A stretch of 64,000 bases of DNA from Deltaproteobacteria bacterium (GCA_021794015.1 JAJYRQ010000001.1:103448-167447); one strand, 5' to 3'; shown: positions 43,432 to 51,652, counted from the stretch's first letter. Numbers and translations: made by a program. The notes: a model not told the origin generated them from the letters alone.

Positions 43432-44243
43432 TGGGCTTGGTTGGCCTTGCCTTCCTCGAGCCGGGCAAATTCCGCGATAAGCTCCGCCAGCCGGGCCGCC
43501 GGCGCATCGCCGCGCAAAAGGCTCTCGCCGACCAGGAAAGCGCCGGCGCCGGCACGCGCCAGCCGTCTTAGGTCAGCCGCCGATTCGATTCCGCTTTCTG
43601 CAATGATCAGCGCGGACCCGCGGTAGCCGCCAAGCAGGCGCTCGGTCAGCGTCATATCGACCGCAAAGGTGTGAAGGTCGCGGCTGTTAATCCCCACCAC
43701 CTCGGGTCCTACCTTAAGCGCTTGCTCGAACTCCGTTTGGCTGTGGACCTCCACCACTGCCGAGAGTCCCAGGTCGCCGGCCTGCCGGTAAAGGTCGGCC
43801 AGATGCGCCGGCTTAAGCATCGCCGCGATAAGCAGCACTGCGTCGGCGCCGTGCGCCCGCGCTTGGTAAAGCTGGTAGGGATCGAAGATGAAGTCTTTGC
43901 GCAAAAGCGGCAGATTCACGACCGCGCGGGCCGCCTCGAGGTCGGCCAGGGAGCCCTCGAAATGCCGGTCGGTCAGCACCGAAACGGCCGCGGCGCCGGC
44001 CTGCGCATACTGGCGCGCGAGGGCAGCGCAGTCGAGCTCTGGCCGAATCGGCCCCCGGCTGGGTGAGGCCCGCTTGATCTCGGCGATTATTGCGGGCCGG
44101 CGCTGCCTTAGCGCCTGGGCCAGCGAGCGCGGAGGGGGAGTCGATGCGGCTCTTTCCATCAATGGTTCGGACGCAACCGCTTTTTTCTGCTGCTCGACCT
44201 CGGCGCGTTTGGCGGCAAGGATCCGCTCGAGCACCGAGCTCAC
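43428..44243 (-). CDS. trpC: Indole-3-glycerol phosphate synthase
   Basis: A 271-residue TIM barrel. IIAEIKRASPSRGPIRPE (catalytic Glu and Lys), SVLTDRHFEGSLADL, LLRKDFIFDPYQLYQARAHG (Lys), AVVEVHSQTEFEQAL and GINSRDLHTFAVD are the standard blocks. It is not fused to TrpF, unlike E. coli. Four-base overlaps lie at both ends with trpF and trpD. Confidence 0.96.
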   Translation of the reverse strand: MSSVLERILAAKRAEVEQQKKAVASEPLMERAASTPPPRSLAQALRQRRPAIIAEIKRASPSRGPIRPELDCAALARQYAQAGAAAVSVLTDRHFEGSLADLEAARAVVNLPLLRKDFIFDPYQLYQARAHGADAVLLIAAMLKPAHLADLYRQAGDLGLSAVVEVHSQTEFEQALKVGPEVVGINSRDLHTFAVDMTLTERLLGGYRGSALIIAESGIESAADLRRLARAGAGAFLVGESLLRGDAPAARLAELIAEFARLEEGKANQAQ

Positions 44244-45268
44244 GGCTCTTCCTCCAGGCTCGCTGCGCGCACCTTTTGCAGCGTTTCCCAGGGGCGCCCG
44301 CTATCGAGTAGCCGCGCGGCCAGCGCCACGCCTTGCGCCAGCGAGTTCGCCCGCCCGCCAACATAGATCGCCGCACCGCCATTGAGCGCCAGCACGTCCC
44401 GGGCCGGCCCGCGACGCCCGCTAAGCGCCGCTTCCATAAGCGCCGCGGCCTGGTCGGCGCTGGCTGCCCGCAGGCGGTCTGACTCAGCCGCGGCCAGACC
44501 GAACTCTTCGCATCGGACCTGGTACTGGCGTATCGGGGCGTCGCCACGCACCTCGGCCGCAGTGGTCGGCCCTCCCAGTGAAAGCTCATCGAGACCGTCC
44601 GCGCTGTGAACCACCAAGGCATGCCGAGTTTCCAAGGCGCGCAAAGCCTGTGCCATCGGCAGCACTAACCGGGCTTCGGCCACACCCAGAAGCTGCCGGG
44701 CAGGGAGGGCCGGATTGGCCAGGGGGGCGGCCAAATTGAAGGCGGTCCGAATCCCGAGCGTGCGCCGCAAACCAGCCAGGCTTTTCAGCACCGGATGGTA
44801 AGCCGGCGCAAAGATGAAACAAAAGCCGCACAGTTCAAGGCTTTGTTTAAGTTGCGCGGGCGCAAGCTCGATGCGCACGCCGAAGCGCTCGAGCAGGTCC
44901 GCAGCACCGACGGCTCCGCTGATTGCCCGGTTACCGTGCTTGGCGACGCGCACGCCAGCAGCGGCAGCCACCAGGGCCGCACCGGTCGAGATGTTGAAGG
45001 TGCCCGCGCCGTCGCCGCCGGTGCCCGCGGTATCCAGCAGCTCGCCGTCTCCCAGCTCGGGCGTCCGGGCGCGCGCCCGCAGCGCGCGGGCGGCGCCGGT
45101 CAGCTCCTGCTCCTGCTCGCCCTTCATGCGCAAGGCGACCAGGAAGGCTGCCACCAAGGCTTGCGGCAGGGCGCCGTCGAGAATTTCATGGAAGACCGCC
45201 TCGGTTTGGGCCGCATCGAGCGTGCGGCCCGAGAGCAGTTCAAGCAGAGCATTACGCAGCACGCTCAC
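44240..45268 (-). CDS. trpD: Anthranilate phosphoribosyltransferase
   Basis: A 342-residue protein. DTAGTGGDGAGTFNISTGAA is the PRPP-binding loop, VAKHGNRAISGAVGAADLLE the second conserved block, and APAYHPVLKSLAGLRRTLGI carries the anthranilate-side residues. It joins anthranilate to PRPP. It is a separate protein, not fused to TrpG. Overlaps of 4 bp are present with trpG and trpC. Confidence 0.95.
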   Translation of the reverse strand: MSVLRNALLELLSGRTLDAAQTEAVFHEILDGALPQALVAAFLVALRMKGEQEQELTGAARALRARARTPELGDGELLDTAGTGGDGAGTFNISTGAALVAAAAGVRVAKHGNRAISGAVGAADLLERFGVRIELAPAQLKQSLELCGFCFIFAPAYHPVLKSLAGLRRTLGIRTAFNLAAPLANPALPARQLLGVAEARLVLPMAQALRALETRHALVVHSADGLDELSLGGPTTAAEVRGDAPIRQYQVRCEEFGLAAAESDRLRAASADQAAALMEAALSGRRGPARDVLALNGGAAIYVGGRANSLAQGVALAARLLDSGRPWETLQKVRAASLEEEP

Positions 45269-45843
45269 CGAGCCACCAGGTCGAGGAAGTTCTTGAGTAG
45301 CGATTTGCCGTCGGGCGTCAGGATTGACTCAGGATGGAACTGGACGCCCTCGAGCGGCAGGCTTTTGTGCCTGAGTCCCATGATTTCGCCCTCGGCGGTG
45401 CGCGCGCTTACTTCCAGGCAATCGGGCACGCTGCCGGGATCGACCACCAGGGAATGATAGCGCATTGCCTCGAAGGGATTGGCGAGGCCGGCAAAGATGG
45501 TCCGATTGTCATGGATGATGGGCGAGGTCTTGCCGTGCATCAGGCGCCCGGCCCGTACGATCCGAGCGCCGAAGGCGGCGCCGATGCATTGGTGGCCCAG
45601 GCAGACACCGAGAATAGGTGCGAGCGGCTCGGGTTCGCTGAGCAACTGGAGCGAGAGCCCGGATTGCTCCGGTCTGCCGGGACCGGGGGAAATCACGATC
45701 GCGTCCGGCTTGAGCGAGCGCACGCCGGCGGGGTTAATCGCGTCGTTGCGGCGCACCGTGAGCCCGGCGCCCAGTTCGGCCAGGTACTGCGCCAGGTTGT
45801 AGGTGAAGGAGTCGTAGTTATCGATCAGCAACAGGCGAGTCAT
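45265..45843 (-). CDS. trpG: Anthranilate synthase glutamine amidotransferase component
   Basis: A 192-residue class I glutamine amidotransferase. LLIDNYDSFTYNLAQYLAEL begins it. ILGVCLGHQCIGAAFG holds the nucleophile Cys, and GVQFHPESILTPDG supplies His and Glu. It delivers ammonia to TrpE. It could also serve PabB in folate synthesis, since folC is in the same operon. It overlaps trpE by 26 bp. Confidence 0.94.
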   Translation of the reverse strand: MTRLLLIDNYDSFTYNLAQYLAELGAGLTVRRNDAINPAGVRSLKPDAIVISPGPGRPEQSGLSLQLLSEPEPLAPILGVCLGHQCIGAAFGARIVRAGRLMHGKTSPIIHDNRTIFAGLANPFEAMRYHSLVVDPGSVPDCLEVSARTAEGEIMGLRHKSLPLEGVQFHPESILTPDGKSLLKNFLDLVAR

Positions 45844-47356
45844 CGGGGCCTCGCAAGTCGGCCTCTGCCTCCAGGGCGCGCGCGGCGCTGAGCGCGCGCA
45901 CCGTGGCGCGGGCCTTGTTCACGGTTTCCTGGTACTCGGATGCGGGGTCGGAATCCGCCACGATTCCGCCGCCGGCCTGGATATAGACCCGGCCGCCCTT
46001 GACCAAGAGCGTGCGCAGCGCGATCGCCGTGTCGGTGTTGCCGGCGTAGCTGAAGTAGCCGACCGCGCCGGCGTAAACGCCGCGCCGTACCGGCTCCAAC
46101 TCGTCGATTATTTCCATGGCGCGGATTTTGGGCGCTCCCGAGACCGTGCCCTGAGGAAACGTGGCGCGAAAAGCGTCGAACGCGTCGTACTCGGGCTTAA
46201 GCCTGCCGCGCACGTTGGAAACGATGTGCATCACGTGCGAGTAGCGCTCTACCGTCATCAGCTCGGTCACCTCGACCGAGCCGGTCTCGGCCACGCGCCC
46301 GACGTCGTTGCGTCCCAAGTCCACCAGCATGACATGTTCCGCGCGCTCCTTGGGGTCGGCAAGCAGCTCCCGCTCCAGCCGCCGGTCTTCGTCCTCGCTG
46401 CGCCCGCGCGGTCGGGTGCCGGCAATCGGCCGCAGCGTTATTTCCCGGCCTTCCACCCGGACCATGGTTTCCGGGGAAGCGCCCACCAGGACGTGGTCGT
46501 CCAGCTCCAGGTAGAACATGTAGGGCGACGGATTGATGGCGCGAAGGCTGCGGTAGAGGTTGAACGGATGGGCGGGGAGCGCCGCCTCGAAACGCTGCGA
46601 GGGCACCACCTGGATCACGTCGCCGGCCGCGATGTACTCCTTGGCCCGGCGCACCACCTCCATATAGCTCTCGGCCGTCTGGTTCGAGCTGATGGCGATC
46701 TCCCTGTCAGGGTCGAGAGGTGGGGAGGCAAGCCTCGGCAGCGTTGCGGGTTTTCCCAGGCGTTCGATTGCGCGGTCAAGGCTTTCGCGCGCGCTTAGGT
46801 AGGCGGCGTGTGCGGTGGCGAATTCATCCACGGACGCCGCGGCGACAATTTTCAGGGCTTGCCGCAGGTTGTCAAAGATCAGCACCGTATCGGTCACCAT
46901 CAGGCAAAGGTCCGGCGTTCCCAACTCGTCGCGGGCCAGCGCCGGCAGGCGCTCGAAGTGGCGCACGATATCGTAGGCGAGAAAGCCGACTGCGCCGCCG
47001 AAAAAGCGGGGAAGCTGCTCCAGCGGCGGCGTCCGGTAGCGCTGCATCTCGGCCCGCAGTGCGGTGAACGGGTTGTCCACAGACTTGACCTCGACGCCGC
47101 GGCCGGGCCGGATGATCTCGAAACGTCCCTGACGCGCCCTGAAGACCTTCGCCGGGCGAGAGCCAAGAAAGGTATAGCGCGCCCACTTCTCGCCGCCCCG
47201 CACGCTTTCCAGCAGGAACGAGTAGGGTGGCTCGGCAATCTTGAGGTAAGCCGAGACCGGAGTTTCTAGGTCGGCAGGCACCTCGGTCCAAACCGGCACC
47301 AGGTTGAAGCCCTGGGCGGCAAGCTGGTCGAGCTCGCGCTCGCTTGTGACGGTCAT
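45818..47356 (-). CDS. trpE: Anthranilate synthase component I
   Basis: A 512-residue chorismate-utilising enzyme. The N-terminal SFLLESVRGGEKWARYTFLG includes the LLES motif linked to Trp feedback inhibition. The catalytic core has NPSPYMFYLELDDHVLVGAS, PETMVRVEGREITLRPIAG, LVDLGRNDVGRVAETGSVEV, TFPQGTVSGAPKIRAMEIID and VYIQAGGGIVADSDP. It is the first structural gene after the attenuator. Translation probably depends on terminator read-through. Confidence 0.96.
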   Translation of the reverse strand: MTVTSERELDQLAAQGFNLVPVWTEVPADLETPVSAYLKIAEPPYSFLLESVRGGEKWARYTFLGSRPAKVFRARQGRFEIIRPGRGVEVKSVDNPFTALRAEMQRYRTPPLEQLPRFFGGAVGFLAYDIVRHFERLPALARDELGTPDLCLMVTDTVLIFDNLRQALKIVAAASVDEFATAHAAYLSARESLDRAIERLGKPATLPRLASPPLDPDREIAISSNQTAESYMEVVRRAKEYIAAGDVIQVVPSQRFEAALPAHPFNLYRSLRAINPSPYMFYLELDDHVLVGASPETMVRVEGREITLRPIAGTRPRGRSEDEDRRLERELLADPKERAEHVMLVDLGRNDVGRVAETGSVEVTELMTVERYSHVMHIVSNVRGRLKPEYDAFDAFRATFPQGTVSGAPKIRAMEIIDELEPVRRGVYAGAVGYFSYAGNTDTAIALRTLLVKGGRVYIQAGGGIVADSDPASEYQETVNKARATVRALSAARALEAEADLRGPDDSPVADR

Positions 47357-47410
47357 TGCGTCAGTTCCGCGCCTGCTTCCCAGCGGGCGCCCTTCCCGCT
47401 ACTCTCCACA

Positions 47411-47446
47411 AAAACAAAAAGGCCGCCGGCATTACGCCCGCGGCCC
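47411..47446 (-). terminator. trp attenuator: rho-independent terminator (3:4 hairpin)
   Basis: On the minus strand GGCCGC (47445-47440) pairs with GCGGCC (47426-47421). A mismatched base and a three-pair inner stem then close an ATTAC-complement loop, and the 3' side runs into TTTTTGTTTTT. It lies 55 bases before the trpE ATG. Its 5' arm can alternatively pair upstream as the antiterminator. Confidence 0.88.
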
Positions 47447-47477
47447 CTGTTGCCTTGTGCGCTGCGTTCGGAGAGCT

Positions 47478-47564
47478 CTACCGACCTCCAGCGCGGGCCG
47501 CGGTTTGGCCGCGCCACCACCAAGCGCCCCACGCTATCCAGAGTTGGTTCCGCGCCGCACTCAT
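47478..47564 (-). CDS. trpL: trp operon leader peptide (28 residues, five Trp)
   Basis: ATG at 47564 to TAG at 47478. Trp codons fall at positions 9, 12, 15, 16 and 17; three are consecutive. Random GC-rich DNA would rarely give this. Segment 1 (47514-47507) lies directly after the WWW codons and pairs with segment 2 (47499-47491). Segment 2 also contains CCGCGGCCC (47503-47495), which is perfectly complementary over 9 bp to segment 3 (47446-47438), the terminator 5' arm. Ribosome stalling at Trp codons would mask segment 1, free segment 2 and block the terminator. No Shine-Dalgarno is seen and translation may be leaderless. Confidence 0.9.
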   Translation of the reverse strand: MSAARNQLWIAWGAWWWRGQTAARAGGR

Positions 47565-47573
47565 CAGTCTAAT

Positions 47574-47602
47574 CGTTACCCGATACGAGGCATAATTGTC
47601 AA
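47574..47602 (-). promoter_or_regulatory. Candidate trp operon promoter
   Basis: Minus strand TTGACA (47602-47597), a 17-bp spacer, then GTAACG (47579-47574). The -35 is perfect. The -10 is weak but placed like TTAACT of the E. coli trp promoter. The predicted start is only a few bases before the trpL ATG. Confidence 0.55.
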
Positions 47603-47719
47603 GGCGCCACAGTTCCGGGCCGGTGGCGGCGTACTGACCCGTGTCAGCCGCCTAAAGCAGCCCCGGCCAAAATTTCGCGCCGGCGCGCTCGGGAACCTTT
47701 TTGCCGCGAGGCTAGTCTA

Positions 47720-48433
47720 ATGGTTGTGACAAGCTTCAACGGGACCGCGGCGTCGGATGCCGCTGCCAACTCGCGTCGGGAAGCGCCGCCTTCGGATGAG
47801 GAAGTCGTCAGGCGGCTGTGTGCCGGAGAGGCAAGGCTGTTCGAGGTAATCCTGCGCCGCTATAACCAGCGGCTTTACCGGGTGGCACGGGCGATTGTGG
47901 CCGACGACGACGAGGCGCAGGACGCTTTACAGAGCGCATACCTGCGGGCGTATACGCATCTGGCCCAGTTCGACGGCCGGTCATCCTTTGCCACCTGGCT
48001 GACTCGGATCGCCATCAACGAGGCCCGCGCGCGGGCGCGGCTAAGAGGCGGTCAGCGGCCGCTCGACGCTTCCCAGGCCGGCATGGGAACGGCGCCAGAG
48101 ATAGCCGAAACCGCGCCTGCGGCCGAAGACCAGGCGCTGTTGGGAGAGATCAGGCAGTTGCTTGAACGGGCGATCTCGCAGCTTCCGGAGCCTTTTCGGC
48201 TCGTATTCATCCTGCGCGACGTGGAGCAGCTAAGCGGCGCTGAAGCCGCCGCGCTGCTCGATATCCGCGAGCCGACCGTGAAGACGCGGCTGCATCGCGC
48301 GCGCGGACTGCTTCGCAAACAGTTGTCGGAACGTCTGGGCGCGTTCGTGCCGCACGCCTTTGAGTTCGCCGGCGCGCGCTGCGACGGGCTGGTGGCGGCA
48401 GTGATGGGCGAGATCGCCCGGCGCAAGGCGTGA
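47720..48433 (+). CDS. ECF-type RNA polymerase sigma factor
   Basis: A 237-residue sigma-70 family protein with a disordered N-terminus. Region 2 (about residues 30-105) includes DEAQDALQSAYLRAYTHLAQ and FATWLTRIAINEARARAR. Region 4 (about 145-200) has LPEPFRLVFILRDVEQLSGA and REPTVKTRLHRARGLLRKQL. No anti-sigma gene is beside it. It is followed by a secreted protein and a cupredoxin that may be its regulon. It is divergent from the trp operon. Confidence 0.92.
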   Translation: MVVTSFNGTAASDAAANSRREAPPSDEEVVRRLCAGEARLFEVILRRYNQRLYRVARAIVADDDEAQDALQSAYLRAYTHLAQFDGRSSFATWLTRIAINEARARARLRGGQRPLDASQAGMGTAPEIAETAPAAEDQALLGEIRQLLERAISQLPEPFRLVFILRDVEQLSGAEAAALLDIREPTVKTRLHRARGLLRKQLSERLGAFVPHAFEFAGARCDGLVAAVMGEIARRKA

Positions 48434-48554
48434 CGGCCCGCTCCATCCGCGTTGCCTGACGCGCGAGCGATGCTCTTGGGCGCGCTGTTCGGCGCGGCGC
48501 GTTGGGACGCTTGTCGAAGTGAACGGAACCTGACTCGACCGTAAGGAGGTCAAG

Positions 48555-49166
48555 ATGCGATTTCGCGCGATTCAATCCATTCTGGCTTGTGCTGCATTTG
48601 CCGGGCTTGGCTTTGCCGCAACGGCCTGGGCCGCGGCCACGGTCAACCGCTACGGCGGCCCGGTCTACGGCGAGGCACCCGCGCTGACGGTCACGGCTTC
48701 GCTGGTTGCGGCAGGAGGCGGAGCGGCGCATTTCTCGCTAGCCAAGGCGCTGACTTCGATGATCGGACCCGAGCTGACTGGCAAGGAAGTCGCCAAGCTT
48801 CAGGCGCAGTACGGCAAAAAGGCTGTCACCGAGTGGCTCAACTCGTTCGACTTTGCCGTAAAGGACGGCTTGCGAGTGGCCATCAGCAAGGGTATCGCGC
48901 TGCCGCCACCCACGCTCTCCGGCAAGAAGCTCGCCGAAACCCTGGTGCAGGCGGGAATCGCCGGCGACCACACCTTCTGGATCGGGCTGGTGTTCGACAA
49001 GGCGCTAAGCCACGACATCCACATCCAGGTTATGGACGACGTCGACCGCAACTCGGCTTACGGCAACGCGGTCGATTATCGGCTGCACCAGATAAGCAAC
49101 CAGGCCTTCTACGATCTCGCTCACGCGCTGGGCCATGACGACGTCCGGCTGGCGTCGGTTCATTAG
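48555..49166 (+). CDS. Conserved secreted protein of unknown function
   Basis: A 203-residue protein with a strong ribosome site (TAAGGAGG) and a signal peptide ending ATAWA-AATV. The mature part contains YGGPVYGEAPALTVTASLVA, ALTSMIGPELTGKEVAKLQA, FDFAVKDGLRVAISKGIALP and SNQAFYDLAHALGHDDVRLA. These suggest a helical periplasmic protein of a family I have seen without function. It lies between an ECF sigma factor and a cupredoxin, so a role in metal or redox stress is a guess. Confidence 0.8.
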   Translation: MRFRAIQSILACAAFAGLGFAATAWAAATVNRYGGPVYGEAPALTVTASLVAAGGGAAHFSLAKALTSMIGPELTGKEVAKLQAQYGKKAVTEWLNSFDFAVKDGLRVAISKGIALPPPTLSGKKLAETLVQAGIAGDHTFWIGLVFDKALSHDIHIQVMDDVDRNSAYGNAVDYRLHQISNQAFYDLAHALGHDDVRLASVH

Positions 49167-49208
49167 CCTAACAGCGTTCCGGCTTGGTCGTGCGAGCGGA
49201 GTACGTCG

Positions 49209-49607
49209 GTGAGAGCCAAGAAACTGTGGGCTTTGTGCGCGCTGCTCGGCCTCGCCTGGTTTGCCGCGGGGCCGGACAGCGCAAGCGCCGCCGCGCCGGT
49301 TGTTGTCATTACGGTCAGCGACGAGCCGGCCAAGTTCGTCCCCGCACGCGTGGTAATCAAGGCGGGCGATACCGTCGAGTGGAAAAACACCGGCGCCATA
49401 CTTCATTCGGCCACGGACGATCCGGCCAAGGCCGGCAATTCGCAGGCGGTTTCCGCCCCGTCCGGGGCCGCGCTGTTTGACTCGGGTTTCCTTAACCCGG
49501 GCGCGGTCTATCAGCATACCTTCGCAGTGCCCGGCACTTACCGCTATGTTTGCCTTCCACACCAGGCGCAGGGCATGGCCGGGGAGATCCTCGTGAAGCC
49601 AAGGTGA
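49209..49607 (+). CDS. Periplasmic cupredoxin (plastocyanin/azurin-like)
   Basis: A 132-residue protein from a GTG. The signal peptide (LWALCALLGLAWFAAGPDSA) ends near SASA-AAP. Copper ligands are visible: His in AILHSATDD, then Cys, His and Met in YVCLPHQAQGMAGEI, the type I blue-copper arrangement. ITVSDEPAKFVPARVVIKAG and DTVEWKNTG are the fold's first strands. It is a likely periplasmic electron carrier, 42 bp after the secreted protein. Confidence 0.92.
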   Translation: MRAKKLWALCALLGLAWFAAGPDSASAAAPVVVITVSDEPAKFVPARVVIKAGDTVEWKNTGAILHSATDDPAKAGNSQAVSAPSGAALFDSGFLNPGAVYQHTFAVPGTYRYVCLPHQAQGMAGEILVKPR

Positions 49608-50398
49608 GCTGCCCCGGCGGCCTGTGAGGCGTCTTTGCTGGCCGGGCGCTAAACGACACAAGCAGGCGCCCGGGGCTGCGGGGGCGCGGCTCGGCACCAA
49701 GCCCGAGGGCTCGCGATCTCTTCGCGCACCAAAGCGGGCCGAGGCTCAGGATGCGGCTTAGTCGGAGGCGGCGGGGGCGGCGAAGCGGCGGTCGTACTCT
49801 TCGTGCAGCCGCCGCTCGGCCGTCCAGAAAAGTGTAGCGCGCCCATTTCTTGCCGCCGCGTACGCTCGCGAGCAGAGAAGAGCAAGACGGCTGTATGGTC
49901 CCGAGGTAAGCCGACGCCGGGCCTCGGGGTCGGCAGTCGCCTCGGTTCAAGCCGGCTATTGACGGCTGCTCTTGACGGCCAGCTTGGCCTGTCGCTCGGC
50001 GTGGGCCTGCTCGTCGGCGGCATCGTATCTGTTGCGGCTTCAGCCTTGATTGCCAAGACGCACCGGCCGAGGTCTGTCCTGGCGGCCGGTTACTTGCGGC
50101 TATGTGTCTTTCAGCACAAGCGGCGTGCACAGGGAACATGGCCGAGGGGGACTGCAAGGGAGCTCGCTCTAGGCCCGCGAGAAGAACCTTCGTTCCCGAT
50201 CGTCTGCCCGAGGATCGCGCACCTATGCTCAAAGCGGAGGCAGCCTAAGCGTAGTCAAGCCTGGTTGGTTGCTTGTGCTGACCGGAAGAGGGCAGGTCGG
50301 GCGAGGGTCCGGAGGCGGCGCCTAGGGCGCGCAAAAACTGAGGGGAGTGCCGGCCGGCTACCGTTGTCCATGGGTCAGGAGCGGGACTGAGCCGAGTG
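49608..50398 (+). other. 791-bp region of gene fragments, no intact gene
   Basis: No complete gene is present. It contains the composite fragment at 49749-49955. A further minus-strand piece around 49960-50045 reads DAADEQAHAERQAKLAVKSS before a stop and looks like the tail of a lost gene. The rest, up to the sigma-54 promoter, has no recognisable content. Confidence 0.6.
49749..49955 (-). pseudogene. Composite of SPOR-gene 3' end and a trpE-like 5' piece
   Basis: 49749-49822 is identical to 59281-59354 (the 3' end of the SPOR gene plus flank) at 73 of 74 positions. 49824-49955 resembles codons near the start of trpE (47163-47296) at roughly 70 percent; one minus frame still reads SVRGGKKWARYTFL. 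The two pieces abut in the same orientation but out of frame. Neither can be functional. Confidence 0.8.
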
Positions 50399-50414
50399 TG
50401 GCACGTTCGTTGCT
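50399..50414 (+). promoter_or_regulatory. Sigma-54 (-24/-12) promoter upstream of amiC
   Basis: TGGCACGTTCGTTGCT matches the sigma-54 consensus TGGCAC-N5-TTGC(A/T) at every defined base, with the required GG-N10-GC spacing. It lies 78 bp before the amiC ATG. Sigma-54 control suits an amide nitrogen-source locus under NtrC-type regulation. I did not find a clear NtrC site upstream. Confidence 0.8.
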
Positions 50415-50430
50415 CGGGTGACTGTTGCTG

Positions 50431-50459
50431 TTGACATGGAGCCCGCGCTATGGTAACGA
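50431..50459 (+). promoter_or_regulatory. Second candidate promoter (sigma-70-like) for amiC
   Basis: TTGACA, a 17-bp spacer and TAACGA lie just downstream of the sigma-54 box. The -10 is weak but similar to the candidate trp promoter. It could give a basal level of AmiC and AmiR. Confidence 0.4.
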
Positions 50460-50491
50460 CGCTAGGATGGCATAAGGCAGGAGGTCAGCTT

Positions 50492-51628
50492 ATGCGGGCC
50501 ATCCCTCGCCGAACGTCGGAACCTTGGCGGGTCGGCGTGCTGTTTTCGCGCAGCGGATGCACTTCCGTGATCGAGGAGACGCAGCTTCGCGGCACGCTGC
50601 TCGCGGTGGAAGAAATCAACGCCTCGGGTGGAATCCACGGTCGCGAGGTCGTTCCGATCGTGTACGACCCCGCCTCAGACCCGGGCCTTTTCGCGTCTTG
50701 TGCCAAGCGCCTGATGGTTGAGAACGGGGTGACGACAATCTTTGGCTGTTATACCTCGAGCAGCCGCAAGGCGGTGATACCCGTCGTCGAGCGCCTCAAC
50801 GGCCTGCTCTGGTACCCGACACCGTACGAAGGTTTCGAGTTTTCACCCAACGTAATTTACACTGGTCCGGCGCCAAACCAGAACAGCGTCGCGCTCTGCC
50901 GTTTCTTGATGCAACATTACGGAAGCCGCTTCTACCTTATCGGGTCCGATTATGTCTATCCGCGCGAGTCCAACCGGGTAATGCGGGAGCTGGTCCGTGA
51001 CAACAGCGGTAGTGTGGTTGGCGAAACCTATCTGAGCCTTCGCGCCCAACATCGTGACTTTTTGCCGGTTCTGTGCGAAGTGCGCCGGCTACAGCCGGAC
51101 GTTATTTTTTCAACAGTCGTTGGCGAGTCCACGGCCTGCCTGTACCAACGCTACAGCGATACGGGTCTTGACCCGAGGCGGATGCCCATCGCAAGCTTAA
51201 CCACGTCGGAGGCTGAGGTCATGGCAATGGGTGCTGACGTCGGGCAAGGGCACATCACGGCGGCCCCTTATTTCGAGTCGGTTCGCACCCCGGCGAACTC
51301 CTCGTTCGTGGCTTGCTACCGCAAGCGGTTCGGAAACGACCAACCGACCAACATGTGCGCTGAGGCGGCTTATTTCCAGGTACACCTGTTTGCCAAGGCG
51401 CTGGCCGAGGCCAATTCGCTCGAAACCGACATCTTGCGCTCCGCGGTTCTCGGGCTGGAATTTGATGCGCCCCAGGGGAGGGTGTCGGTCAACGAGACCT
51501 ACGGGCACGCCGACCTTTGGACCCGGATCGGGCGGGTCGACAGCCGGGGCGGATTCGAAGTTATCGAGCAGTCGCGGGCCCAGGTGCGCGCCGACCCTTA
51601 CCTGATCGAATCCGGAAGGGCGCTTTGA
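50492..51628 (+). CDS. amiC: AmiC-like cytoplasmic amide sensor / negative regulator
   Basis: 378 residues from the ATG at 50492, set by AGGAGG six bases upstream. It has the type I periplasmic-binding-protein fold but no signal peptide, as expected of AmiC, which works in the cytoplasm. Blocks include WRVGVLFSRSGCTSVIEETQ, TTIFGCYTSSSRKAVIPVVE, GLLWYPTPYEGFEF, IGSDYVYPRESNRVM and MGADVGQGHITAAPYFESV. In Pseudomonas AmiC binds and silences AmiR until an amide displaces it. It shares motifs with the transporter's binding protein at 54.2 kb. Confidence 0.9.
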   Translation: MRAIPRRTSEPWRVGVLFSRSGCTSVIEETQLRGTLLAVEEINASGGIHGREVVPIVYDPASDPGLFASCAKRLMVENGVTTIFGCYTSSSRKAVIPVVERLNGLLWYPTPYEGFEFSPNVIYTGPAPNQNSVALCRFLMQHYGSRFYLIGSDYVYPRESNRVMRELVRDNSGSVVGETYLSLRAQHRDFLPVLCEVRRLQPDVIFSTVVGESTACLYQRYSDTGLDPRRMPIASLTTSEAEVMAMGADVGQGHITAAPYFESVRTPANSSFVACYRKRFGNDQPTNMCAEAAYFQVHLFAKALAEANSLETDILRSAVLGLEFDAPQGRVSVNETYGHADLWTRIGRVDSRGGFEVIEQSRAQVRADPYLIESGRAL

Positions 51629-51652
51629 CGCTGCTGAATCGAAAGCGAGGGC

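Noticed and set aside
49803-50390. 195-codon plus-strand frame before amiC
   Set aside because: It reads antisense through recognisable fragments of SPOR and trpE genes.
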